A DNA stretch of 64,000 nt. It comes from Lacicoccus halitifaciens. GTDB taxonomy: Bacteria; Bacillota; Bacilli; Staphylococcales; Salinicoccaceae. The notes beneath the pieces were generated by a model that worked only from the letters and a program-made list of their open reading frames with translations, searched no databases and was not told where the DNA came from. A program made the position numbers and the translations under genes. The DNA lies in NCBI RefSeq assembly GCF_040544485.1, contig NZ_JBDZDV010000001.1, positions 744,001 to 808,000 on the forward strand, written 5' to 3'. This document shows, in pieces, positions 1-7,982 of this stretch; within the stretch, counting starts at the first letter, position 1, and each line of letters begins with the position of its first letter.

Positions 1-54
1 GCTCAATAAAGAGCTCCGGCACGGTCAAAATCATATAGATTAAAACTTAGTCGT

Positions 55-510
55 CTAGTGGAATATCGCATCGAAGAGGCCTGCTGTGGAGCCTCCTGGA
101 TAAATCACATACAGCAGTGCGTACACCATGATGCCGGTGATCGCCGTCAGGAACCATATGATGGCTGCAACGGGTCCGACCCTGCGGTGTATGGTCAATT
201 TCCTTTTAATGCCTGTGTAAAGCTGATAGGCACCAAGTACGCCGCCCGTCGTTGATAATATGATATGGCTGATTAAAAATGTCACATAGAAAGGCACCAG
301 GTTTTCCGGTCCGCCGAACTGGGTGCTTCCGATGAATACAGTTTTTGAAACATAGCCTATAAAGAATATCAAAGCCGCAAGGGCTGCGAGCTTCATCCAT
401 CTCTCATGCTGTTCAATCCGCCTGTACCTGATATGGTGCAGGCCGACACCCATGAATATTGCACTTAGGATGATGAATGCTGTGTTTATTGTAGGCAGTA
501 TAAATTCCAT
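55..510 (-). CDS. ctaM: CtaM/YozB-type DUF420 membrane protein
   Basis: This 151-residue protein is almost entirely hydrophobic, with about four membrane segments and the DUF420 layout (conserved His in the HHIRYR and IHRRVG stretches). CtaM of Staphylococcus is needed to mature heme A-containing terminal oxidases, and the neighbours here are ctaG and the caa3 operon, which fits the same job in the cytoplasmic membrane. It lies 21 bp downstream of ctaG, so the two are probably co-transcribed. The start ATG is preceded by AAGGAG at about 13 nt, slightly longer than usual. The family call is from sequence pattern; the assembly role is inferred from family and context. Confidence 0.85.
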   Translation of the reverse strand: MEFILPTINTAFIILSAIFMGVGLHHIRYRRIEQHERWMKLAALAALIFFIGYVSKTVFIGSTQFGGPENLVPFYVTFLISHIILSTTGGVLGAYQLYTGIKRKLTIHRRVGPVAAIIWFLTAITGIMVYALLYVIYPGGSTAGLFDAIFH

Positions 511-531
511 ATCGTCATGTCTTCTCCTTAC

Positions 532-1485
532 TTATCTGAACTGATTTTGAAGCTCCCTCTGAATTCTTGCTTCCTCAAGGGAACGGCGTGTAACCTCGGC
601 TTCGTCTTTCCTTTCATCCCTGTACCAGCGGAAAAAGATGAACCCGAGCATGAAGCCGAAGAAGACTTCCTGCATCACTTTCATGATGATGCCGCCTGTC
701 TGCTGATCATGGATCGGCTGGGCATTCGTGAAATATTCAGGTCCCGAGATCATGCCCTGACCCTTCAGGCTGTCAAGCATCCCTGACGGTACACAGAGCT
801 CCATCGCAGCAAGCCAAGCATCTCCGCTCGTATATGTCCTGAACATCGGTTCTGATGCGAATATGATCAATGCACATGCCGGTGTCAGCAGCATGCCGAT
901 ACCGAAGATGTAAAGCATTTTAAAGAGACCGTTCATATGGTTCTCTTTCGGTTCCACCTTGTTGAATATCGGATAGAACATCACCAGCGCGAGTACGAAC
1001 AGAATGACAATCACTGCGTTATGGGCGAAGGCATTCATCTTCAGGTTGTCCATGACGACCGGCAGGTGGTACACCGAGAAGGCTCCATTGAACAGGATGA
1101 GTGCCACAAGCGGCTTTTTGCCTATTGCAAAAATCTGTTTCAACACAGGCAGGCCGACGATGTACTTCTGCAGGTATTCAGGCACCGCTGCATAAAATAA
1201 TGGCGCAACGAGTAAGTAACCGAATGCCATCTGCACCATATGGAAACTGAACAGTATATGACTGAGCAGATCCACCGGTGAACCGTACAGGATGTAGATC
1301 AGAACCATGTTGATTATGAAAATAGCGGATTCCTTATTAGTGATCGGACGCCCGCCTTCAAATTCCTTGTACCATCTTTTGGTGACCAGGAAATAAAATA
1401 TCGTCACCAGCAGTACGAATGTAAAAAAGAACGGACTCCAGTTCGCTATGAATCCAAATATAGAAATGGAAGAAAGATTCTCCAT
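532..1485 (-). CDS. ctaG: Cytochrome c oxidase assembly factor CtaG (caa3_CtaG family)
   Basis: A polytopic membrane protein of 317 residues with about seven membrane segments and the conserved start region of caa3_CtaG (Trp-Ser-Pro followed by a membrane helix, then a YILYGSPVDLLSHILFS-like stretch). In Bacillus, CtaG is required for assembly of the CuA/CuB-containing caa3 oxidase. I chose the third of three tandem ATG codons because AAAGGG lies 6-8 nt upstream; longer starts would overlap that ribosome site. The gene is separated from ctaF by a terminator and has its own promoter, so it forms a ctaG-ctaM unit. The C-terminal tail is charged and probably cytoplasmic. Confidence 0.92.
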   Translation of the reverse strand: MENLSSISIFGFIANWSPFFFTFVLLVTIFYFLVTKRWYKEFEGGRPITNKESAIFIINMVLIYILYGSPVDLLSHILFSFHMVQMAFGYLLVAPLFYAAVPEYLQKYIVGLPVLKQIFAIGKKPLVALILFNGAFSVYHLPVVMDNLKMNAFAHNAVIVILFVLALVMFYPIFNKVEPKENHMNGLFKMLYIFGIGMLLTPACALIIFASEPMFRTYTSGDAWLAAMELCVPSGMLDSLKGQGMISGPEYFTNAQPIHDQQTGGIIMKVMQEVFFGFMLGFIFFRWYRDERKDEAEVTRRSLEEARIQRELQNQFR

Positions 1486-1516
1486 CATCATCACCCTTTT
1501 TCTTATCACTTATTAT

Positions 1517-1545
1517 ATTATAGATATTTTCCGGGCTTTAAACAA
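1517..1545 (-). promoter_or_regulatory. Sigma-A-type promoter of ctaG-ctaM
   Basis: On the minus strand, TTGTTT at 1540-1545 is followed after 17 nt by TATAAT at 1517-1522, about 30 bp before the ctaG start. Confidence 0.65.
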
Positions 1546-1579
1546 TAAACCTTCAGTCTGATACATGACAAAATAATGA

Positions 1580-1611
1580 CAAAAGACCAACACACAGTGT
1601 TGGTCTTTTGT
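1580..1611 (-). terminator. Intrinsic terminator of the ctaB-ctaCDEF operon
   Basis: An inverted repeat with arms AAAAGACCAACAC / GTGTTGGTCTTTT and a 3-nt loop lies immediately downstream of ctaF. Read on the minus strand it is followed by a T-rich tail. It separates the structural oxidase genes from ctaG-ctaM. Confidence 0.8.
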
Positions 1612-1615
1612 ATTT

Positions 1616-1963
1616 CTAGTTGACCGGTGCCCCGATCCAGACGATATAGACGAATGTCACACAGAATGCTATCGCGAAATAAAATCCTGTCATCATGAAC
1701 AATTTGGCGAATTGATGCCCATTGTCCTTCATGTGCATAAAATAGTAGAACTGCAGTATAACCTGGATGAATGCAAAACCGAGTACGAGCGGAATCGTGA
1801 ATTGGGCCGGAATTACCTCCATGGCTGTCAGTCCAAATGCAATGAACGTCAGGAAAATCATCAGCCCGAATGATACGAGCTGCTGACGCATTTCCCGTGT
1901 GCGCTGTCTTCTCAAGTATTCCAACTGTGCCTTTGTCATAGGTTCCTGATTAAGTTCTGCCAT
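1616..1963 (-). CDS. ctaF: Cytochrome c oxidase subunit IV (caa3 type)
   Basis: This 115-residue protein has three membrane segments and matches the small prokaryotic cytochrome oxidase subunit IV family (Phe-Tyr-Tyr-Phe-Met-His-Met-Lys at about residues 73-80 is typical). It supports assembly and stability of the heme-copper oxidase in the cytoplasmic membrane. Its ATG follows directly on the ctaE stop codon, so the two are translationally coupled. It is the last gene of ctaB-C-D-E-F and is followed by a strong terminator. Confidence 0.92.
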   Translation of the reverse strand: MAELNQEPMTKAQLEYLRRQRTREMRQQLVSFGLMIFLTFIAFGLTAMEVIPAQFTIPLVLGFAFIQVILQFYYFMHMKDNGHQFAKLFMMTGFYFAIAFCVTFVYIVWIGAPVN

Positions 1964-2590
1964 TTATAACACCCCTAACAAGTAAACGATAGTAAAGATG
2001 AACACCCATACTACGTCGATAAAGTGCCAGTAAAGTGCAAAAGTGTTGACTTTCGCAGCCGTGTAGACGGATAAGCCACGTTTTGCGTTACGCAGGATGA
2101 GTAATGTCGCCCAGATCAGGCCGACGATTACGTGGAAACCGTGAGTTCCGATCAGGAAGTAGAAAGCACTACCGAAGGCGCTGCTCCTGAATGTATGACC
2201 AAGACCGGTGTATTCCACGAACTCATAAATCTCAAGCGCAAGGAACGCCGCACCCAGCAGCACCGTGATACCGAGCCACAACTGCATCTTCTGGAAGTTG
2301 TTGTTCCTCATGTGGTACACCGCGTAGACACTCGTCAGTGACGATGTCAAAAGCAGCATCGTCATGACAAATGCAAGCGGCAGGTGGAAAAGGTCAGCGG
2401 CGAGCAGATGATCATCGCTCGGCACTGAATCTTTCAACGCCAGATATGTTGCAAAAAGTGAGGCGAATAACGCTGTCTCACCTGCAAGGAATATCCAGAA
2501 ACCGACGAACTTATTCTGGCCTTCCTGCGTCGCTGTCTCGGGATGAGCCGGCCATCTTTCTGTAGGTACATTGTACTCCATGTTAGCCAT
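1964..2590 (-). CDS. ctaE: Cytochrome c oxidase subunit III
   Basis: A 208-residue membrane protein with five predicted helices, including the conserved FLIGTHGFHVIVGL stretch and a C-terminal FALYWHFIDVVWVFIF motif characteristic of heme-copper oxidase subunit III. It is part of the caa3 cytochrome c oxidase, which reduces oxygen and pumps protons. The start overlaps the ctaD stop by one base (TAATG), indicating coupled translation. Length is normal for the short Gram-positive form. Confidence 0.97.
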   Translation of the reverse strand: MANMEYNVPTERWPAHPETATQEGQNKFVGFWIFLAGETALFASLFATYLALKDSVPSDDHLLAADLFHLPLAFVMTMLLLTSSLTSVYAVYHMRNNNFQKMQLWLGITVLLGAAFLALEIYEFVEYTGLGHTFRSSAFGSAFYFLIGTHGFHVIVGLIWATLLILRNAKRGLSVYTAAKVNTFALYWHFIDVVWVFIFTIVYLLGVL

Positions 2591-4509
2591 TATTTCCCAC
2601 CCCTTTCAAGTTCTTCAAGATCTCTCTCAACTTCCTCTTTCGTCACATAGTAACCGAGGTCATCTTTCCATGAACGTATGCCCATGGATACGAATGTGAT
2701 GCCGAGGCCGATGATGAGTACAGGCAGGGCCCAAGGTTTCGGTTCGAGTCCTGATACTGCATCAATCGCCCACTCCTGACCGTCCGGGAAGTACATCGCA
2801 CCGAATGCTGCAATGAACAATCCGAGTGACATCACTACAGGCAGGATGGAGTTGTTCGGCATATGGAAGTCCGTAAGGGATTCTGACGGCATCATCTTGC
2901 CGTTGCCTTCCTTCTTCTCGACCCAGTAAGCATCCAGACCACGGACCAGTGGAATCTGTGCAAAGTTGTAATAAGGGACCGGCAGTGGGATTGACCATTC
3001 GAGCGTACGTCCGTCGCCCCAAGGATCCATTCCGACTCTTTCATTTTTAGCAAGTGTGATGATGATGTTCACCACAAGCACGATGACCGCAATGGCCATC
3101 AGGAATGCCCCGATTGTCGAAATCATGTTGGCCGCGTTGTAGCCCTGTCCGTCCAGGTACGTGAACACACGTCTCGGCATGCCCCACAGTCCCAGGAAGT
3201 GCTGGATCAGGAACGTCATATGGAAGCCGACGAAGAAGAACCAGAACGTGATTTTACCCAATGTTTCATTCAGCATCGTATTGAACATGATCGGCCAGTA
3301 ATAATGGAGGCCTGCCAATAATGCGAATACCACACCGCCTACGATGACGTAGTGGAAATGCGCAACGATGAAGTAGGAGTCGTGGTACTGGTAGTCAGCC
3401 GGCGCTGCCGCCTGCATGATACCCGTGACCCCGCCCATTGTAAATGATGGTATGAATGCGAGTGCATACAGCATCGGGGTTGTGAATTCTATGCTTCCGC
3501 CCCATATGGTGGCGATCCAGTTGAATATTTTGATACCTGTCGGCACTGCGATTGCCATCGTCGCAACTGCGAAGATCGCGTTCGCCGTCGGTCCAAGACC
3601 AACTGTGAACATGTGGTGCGCCCAAACCATGAATCCGAAGAAACCGATAAGGACTGTCGCGAACACCATCGCTGAGTAACCGAACAATCTTTTACGTGCG
3701 AATGTTGCAAAAATCTCCGAGAATATACCGAACGCCGGAAGTATCAGTATGTAAACTTCAGGGTGTCCGAATATCCAGAACAGATGCTCCCAGATGATCG
3801 TGTTACCGCCCGCTTCCACTATGAAGAAGTTTGAACCGAACATACGGTCAAACATCAGCAGGAAGATACCGATTGTAAGCGGCGGGAATGCGAATACGAT
3901 CAGTACGGACGCAACGAGCGTCGTCCATGTCATAAGCGGCATTCTCATGTAAGTCATACCTGGTGCTCTCATTGTGATGATCGTCGTTGCAAAGTTGATA
4001 CCCGTGATCAATGTACCGGCACCTGAAATCTGAAGACCAAGTGCATAGAAATCGATACCGTGTCCGGGTGATGCGATGGACAGTGACGCATAGCTTGTCC
4101 AACCTGCATCCGGTGCGCCGCCCATGAACCATGAAAGGTTAAGGAAGATACCACCGAATATGAACAGCCAGACCCCTAACGAGTTAAGAAAAGGGAAGGC
4201 TAAGTCGCGTGCTCCAATTTGTAAAGGTACGGTTGCGTTCATGAACGCAAACAGTAACGGCATGGCTGCAAGGAATATCATCGTCGTACCATGCATGGTG
4301 ATCACTTCGTTGAATAGTCCTGCTGATAAGAAGTCGTTGTTCGGCACCGCAAGCTGGATACGGATCAACATGGCCTCTATACCACCGAGTACGAAGAAGA
4401 AACCGCCGGCAATCAGATATAATATAGCAATCTTCTTATGGTCAACAGTCGTTAAATATTCCCAAATTACAGAACCAACACCTTGTTTCCGAGCAGATGT
4501 CTGTGCCAT
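2590..4509 (-). CDS. ctaD: Cytochrome c oxidase subunit I (caa3, heme-copper catalytic subunit)
   Basis: This 639-residue polytopic protein carries all the heme-copper ligand signatures: an N-terminal His in HGTTMIF (heme a), the His-Tyr cross-link motif in WIFGHPEVYILILPAFG, the CuB histidines in WAHHMFTVG, and the heme ligands in HDSYFIVAHFHYVIVGG. It is the proton-pumping catalytic subunit that reduces oxygen to water. It starts 3 nt after ctaC and overlaps ctaE by one base. A soluble C-terminal extension beyond the last helix is usual in Bacillus-type CtaD. Confidence 0.98.
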   Translation of the reverse strand: MAQTSARKQGVGSVIWEYLTTVDHKKIAILYLIAGGFFFVLGGIEAMLIRIQLAVPNNDFLSAGLFNEVITMHGTTMIFLAAMPLLFAFMNATVPLQIGARDLAFPFLNSLGVWLFIFGGIFLNLSWFMGGAPDAGWTSYASLSIASPGHGIDFYALGLQISGAGTLITGINFATTIITMRAPGMTYMRMPLMTWTTLVASVLIVFAFPPLTIGIFLLMFDRMFGSNFFIVEAGGNTIIWEHLFWIFGHPEVYILILPAFGIFSEIFATFARKRLFGYSAMVFATVLIGFFGFMVWAHHMFTVGLGPTANAIFAVATMAIAVPTGIKIFNWIATIWGGSIEFTTPMLYALAFIPSFTMGGVTGIMQAAAPADYQYHDSYFIVAHFHYVIVGGVVFALLAGLHYYWPIMFNTMLNETLGKITFWFFFVGFHMTFLIQHFLGLWGMPRRVFTYLDGQGYNAANMISTIGAFLMAIAVIVLVVNIIITLAKNERVGMDPWGDGRTLEWSIPLPVPYYNFAQIPLVRGLDAYWVEKKEGNGKMMPSESLTDFHMPNNSILPVVMSLGLFIAAFGAMYFPDGQEWAIDAVSGLEPKPWALPVLIIGLGITFVSMGIRSWKDDLGYYVTKEEVERDLEELERGGK

Positions 4510-4512
4510 GTG

Positions 4513-5697
4513 TTAGTTCCCCTCCTCTTCGTCTTCATCATCTTGTGTTTCTTCATCCGCTGAACCTTCTCCAGGCTCACCATCGCCGGAAGCTTCCCGG
4601 GATTCCTGAAGTGCTTCAACATCGCCGGATCCTTCTTCAACAGAAAGCTCCATCAGGTAAGCGGATACCAGTTCAATCTCTTCGTCCGACAGGTCGTATG
4701 TACCTGTCATCTTGTTGCCCGGCTTGAGTGACTCAGGGTCCCTGATCCACTCCTGCAGGTTCTCTTCGTTGTGCTCGAGGTATCCTGCAATCAGTTCACG
4801 ATCCGCAAAGTTCGTCAGGTTCGGCCCCATTGCGCCTGCACCTGTTGCAGTCGTTGCGTGACAGCCCATGCAGGAGTTGTTGAAGATCTCCTGACCTGCC
4901 TGTGCATCTTCGGAAGACGGCTGTACAGGCTCTTCGATCGCCTGCATGTCTGCAAGCCACTGATCATAGTCTGCTTCAGACAATGCAGTGACTTTGAAGT
5001 CCATCAAAGCGTGTGAAGGTCCGCAGAGCTCGGCACACTTGCCGTAGAAGAGACGATCGGTCTCAGCAGCAGCGTCTTCATCGAATATCAGATAGAAGCT
5101 GTTGATGCCGTCGATGTTCGTATCCATCTTACCACCGGCTGCCGGCACCCAGAATGAGTGCTTAACATCTGCGCCGAGAAGGTTGAAGTAAACTCTTGAA
5201 TCCGTCGGAACGACCAGATCCTGGGAAGTGACGACACCTTCACTCGGATATTCGAACTCCCACCAGTACTGGTAGGCACGTACATTGATTACTGTTTCTT
5301 CCGGATTGACTTCACCGTCATCCGTCACACTTGCACTCGTATCCGCCTGTTTGAACACAAGGTATACAGTCGGTACTGCGAGTATGATGAGCAATACGAT
5401 CGGGATTGAAGTCCAGATCACTTCAAGTGTGTGGTTTGTTGCCACATCTTTGGGCTGGAAATTTTCGCCCTTCTTGCTTCGGCGGTTCCTGGTGACTGCG
5501 ATGGCAAACAGTATTGTGACCACGACCACCACGAACAGCATGATAATAATTGAAAGAATCATCAAGTAGAACTGCTCTCGGCCGACTTCACCGGCAGGTC
5601 TGAGCGTACTTAAGTGATTCTTACCACATCCAGATAAAAAGACCATCAGGACAGTGAGTAAACCTATCCATTTTGCCTTCATCCAATGATTCTTCAT
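4513..5697 (-). CDS. ctaC: Cytochrome c oxidase subunit II with fused cytochrome c domain
   Basis: A 394-residue lipoprotein. A signal peptide ends in a lipobox (LSGC, Cys24), followed by two membrane helices (about 45-68 and 93-115). The cupredoxin domain has the CuA ligands His180, Cys221, Glu223, Cys225, His229 and Met232. A C-terminal cytochrome c domain has heme site CMGCH (276-280) and axial Met330. This fusion defines a caa3 oxidase. The last 40 or so residues form a very acidic Glu/Asp/Gly tail that is not part of the family core. It lies 29 bp downstream of ctaB and just before ctaD. Confidence 0.98.
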   Translation of the reverse strand: MKNHWMKAKWIGLLTVLMVFLSGCGKNHLSTLRPAGEVGREQFYLMILSIIIMLFVVVVVTILFAIAVTRNRRSKKGENFQPKDVATNHTLEVIWTSIPIVLLIILAVPTVYLVFKQADTSASVTDDGEVNPEETVINVRAYQYWWEFEYPSEGVVTSQDLVVPTDSRVYFNLLGADVKHSFWVPAAGGKMDTNIDGINSFYLIFDEDAAAETDRLFYGKCAELCGPSHALMDFKVTALSEADYDQWLADMQAIEEPVQPSSEDAQAGQEIFNNSCMGCHATTATGAGAMGPNLTNFADRELIAGYLEHNEENLQEWIRDPESLKPGNKMTGTYDLSDEEIELVSAYLMELSVEEGSGDVEALQESREASGDGEPGEGSADEETQDDEDEEEGN

Positions 5698-5726
5698 GAT
5701 TTAACCCCTCTTTCATCCATTAAACT

Positions 5727-6647
5727 TTATACATTCACGAGTAAGCCGGCAATCACGATCATCACGAAAAAGATGATGATGTAATTCAGAGAGAAGACAA
5801 ATATCCGACCGGCATAGCGGTTATAGTCTTCGACAGGTTTGAACCGATTGAGAGATATGTACAGCCAGGTCAGATTTAAAGCTGTCGCCAGCAGTGCAAA
5901 CCATAAACCGAGTTCCAGCAGTAAGACAGGTGTGAACAAAAGAAGCGTTATCCAGAACACGATCGAACGCCTGGCTCTTTCATTACCTTTCACAGATGGC
6001 AGCATCGGAATGCCGGCGAGTGCGTATTCTTCGCTCCGCCGGATGGCAAGTCCGTAAAAGTGCGGCATCTGCCATATGAACATCACGATGAACATTGCCC
6101 ACGCTATCACATGCAGCCCAGGGTCGATCACCGCCCATCCAATCAGCGGGGGCATCGCGCCCGGCACAGCACCGATGATTGTGTTGGAAACGAAATGCCT
6201 CTTTGCAAACATCGAATATACGACTGCATAACCGAATGCCGCCACCAATCCGAGCGTTCCCGCCGTAAGGTTGACTGAAAATAAAATGATCAGCCCGGCT
6301 ACCAGACAACCAAAACCGATCACCAATATCTGTGTCCCGGTAAATGTCCCATCAATGCTGGGACGGTCCTGTTTCGACTCCATGATTCTGTCGATGTCTC
6401 TGTCATAAAAATTATTCAGCGCACAAACACCGCCTATGACCAGAGCTGTCGCTAAAGTCATTAAAAGCAGGAGTGGCAGGTTCTGAAAAAATGACAAGCT
6501 GTAGTACATCACAGCGATAAATCCGGCAGCAAATGCTGGAATGAGATTGGATTTGATGATCCCATCCTTCAATAATGTCTTCACTGCATGATATGTTATT
6601 GCATTTGGACTATGCTGTACATTTTCACTGTAAGCATCACCTTGCAT
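5727..6647 (-). CDS. ctaB: Protoheme IX farnesyltransferase (heme O synthase)
   Basis: CtaB transfers a farnesyl group from farnesyl diphosphate to heme B, giving heme O for the caa3 oxidase. The 306-residue protein shows the UbiA-family Asp-rich motifs NFYDRDIDRIM (about residue 90) and a second one near YALAGIPMLP, with about nine membrane helices. I place the start at the ATG preceded by AAAGGAGG with 7-nt spacing; the longer open frame upstream has no ribosome site. It is the first gene of the ctaB-C-D-E-F unit and is transcribed divergently from ctaA. Confidence 0.96.
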   Translation of the reverse strand: MQGDAYSENVQHSPNAITYHAVKTLLKDGIIKSNLIPAFAAGFIAVMYYSLSFFQNLPLLLLMTLATALVIGGVCALNNFYDRDIDRIMESKQDRPSIDGTFTGTQILVIGFGCLVAGLIILFSVNLTAGTLGLVAAFGYAVVYSMFAKRHFVSNTIIGAVPGAMPPLIGWAVIDPGLHVIAWAMFIVMFIWQMPHFYGLAIRRSEEYALAGIPMLPSVKGNERARRSIVFWITLLLFTPVLLLELGLWFALLATALNLTWLYISLNRFKPVEDYNRYAGRIFVFSLNYIIIFFVMIVIAGLLVNV

Positions 6648-6977
6648 CTTCACGCCTCCTTTCATAACAGAAACATTTACCTCTAATAATAAATTACTTG
6701 GGACACAAATACTATACAATTTCACAATAAAAATGTTACTTTTTATTATGTTTGTAGAAGGTTTAACAAATCGTTCATAAATTCTTCATGAACGATGTGT
6801 GTACCGGATGATGAAGTGATTTATAATTGTCTAGGATGTTTCACATATTGATTTTACCACATATTTAAGAATTGTTAAGAGTAATTCTAAATTAATGAGA
6901 TTGCAAATGTAACTTCCATCATATATATTATGAAAACACGGAGTTGCTTTTATAAAGTCTTAATTGAGGTGTAACGA
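6648..6977. promoter_or_regulatory. Divergent ctaB/ctaA control region
   Basis: This 330-bp AT-rich region contains no gene. It holds a clear promoter toward ctaA (6901-6929) and must hold the promoter for ctaB on the other strand, for which I see only weak candidates around 6711-6739. In Bacillus the corresponding region is controlled by ResD, but I cannot define a ResD site here by eye. Confidence 0.55.
6901..6929 (+). promoter_or_regulatory. Promoter of ctaA
   Basis: TTGCAA at 6901-6906 is separated by 17 nt from TATATT at 6924-6929, about 50 bp before the ctaA start. Confidence 0.65.
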
Positions 6978-7874
6978 TTGTATAAAAATTTAAAGATTGT
7001 GGCACTCCTGACCACTATTGTCATGGTTTTCGTCCAGATCGGCGGGGCCCTCGTCACCAAGACGGGATCGGCCGACGGGTGCGGGGACTCCTGGCCATTG
7101 TGTCACGGGCAGGTCATACCGAGCGACTGGCCGCTCGACACCATCATTGAAATTGCACACAGGGGCGTTTCAGGTATAGCGATCATCCTGCTCGCCATTC
7201 TATGTATCATGGCATGGAGGCAGATACCTGAAAAACGCGAGACGAAATTCCTCGTCATCGTTTCTTTCGGATTCATCATCGTCCAGTCATTGATCGGCGC
7301 TGCCGCGGTGATCGGCATATGGGAAGGCGATTTCGTGCTTGCGGCACACTTCGGCATATCCCTGATATGTTTCGCTGCTGTATTCCTGCTGACCCTGCTC
7401 ATATTTGAAGTGGATTTGAAGTTTGATGCGACCAAGCTGAAAGTCGGGTCCTTCTTAAGATACAATACGATATTCGTCACGATTTACATATATCTGGTCG
7501 TCTATTCAGGCGCACTTGTCAGGCATACGGACTCTTCACTCGCCTGCCTGAGCTGGCCGCATTGTAAACCGGGCCATATCATGCCGACGAACTTTTATGA
7601 GGCCGTGCAGATGGGCCACCGTGCACTTGCGGGCATCGCCATCATCTGGATCCTGCTGATCATGATTCACGCGATACGCCATTACAGCGAGTACCGTGTG
7701 ATAGAGTACGGCTGGATCATCGCCTTCACACTGATCATGCTGCAGATGATCACAGGCCTGCTCAGCGTGTTCACAATGGTGAACATCTTCATCGCATTGC
7801 TGCACGCACTGTTCATCACGCTGCTCTTCGGGTTGTTGTGTTACTTCATAATGCTGTTGTCCCGGACCAGATGA
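6978..7874 (+). CDS. ctaA: Heme A synthase
   Basis: CtaA oxidises heme O to heme A for the caa3 oxidase. The 298-residue protein has eight membrane helices in two four-helix halves. Each half carries a Cys pair in the extracytoplasmic loop (Cys35/Cys42 in GCGDSWPLCHG and a second pair in ACLSWPHCKPG) and conserved heme-ligand His residues (IAHRGVSG and MGHRALAG). The start is TTG, supported by GAGGTG 7 nt upstream. It diverges from ctaB and ends at a terminator shared with the convergent pyc. Confidence 0.97.
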   Translation: MYKNLKIVALLTTIVMVFVQIGGALVTKTGSADGCGDSWPLCHGQVIPSDWPLDTIIEIAHRGVSGIAIILLAILCIMAWRQIPEKRETKFLVIVSFGFIIVQSLIGAAAVIGIWEGDFVLAAHFGISLICFAAVFLLTLLIFEVDLKFDATKLKVGSFLRYNTIFVTIYIYLVVYSGALVRHTDSSLACLSWPHCKPGHIMPTNFYEAVQMGHRALAGIAIIWILLIMIHAIRHYSEYRVIEYGWIIAFTLIMLQMITGLLSVFTMVNIFIALLHALFITLLFGLLCYFIMLLSRTR

Positions 7875-7890
7875 TGCAGACCACAAGTTT

Positions 7891-7927
7891 AAAAGCCGGC
7901 ACCTCAATACGGGGTGCCGGCTTTTTT
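7891..7927 (+). terminator. Intrinsic terminator of ctaA
   Basis: Arms AAAAGCCGGCACC and GGTGCCGGCTTTT with a 9-nt loop are followed by a T run. The symmetric A and T tracts suggest it could act in both directions. Confidence 0.88.
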
Positions 7928-7944
7928 ATTCTGCCCATGAAAAA

Positions 7945-7970
7945 GAGCACCAGCCGGGAGGCTGATGCTC
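7945..7970 (-). terminator. Intrinsic terminator of pyc
   Basis: Read on the minus strand, GAGCATCAGCC and GGCTGGTGCTC enclose a 4-nt loop and are followed by five T residues, just after the pyc stop codon. Confidence 0.85.
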
Positions 7971-7982
7971 TAACTGATGAAT

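Noticed and set aside
6711..6739. Promoter of ctaB at TATAGT with GTAACA
   Set aside because: The -35 is too poor to call; ctaB must have a promoter in this gap but I cannot place it.
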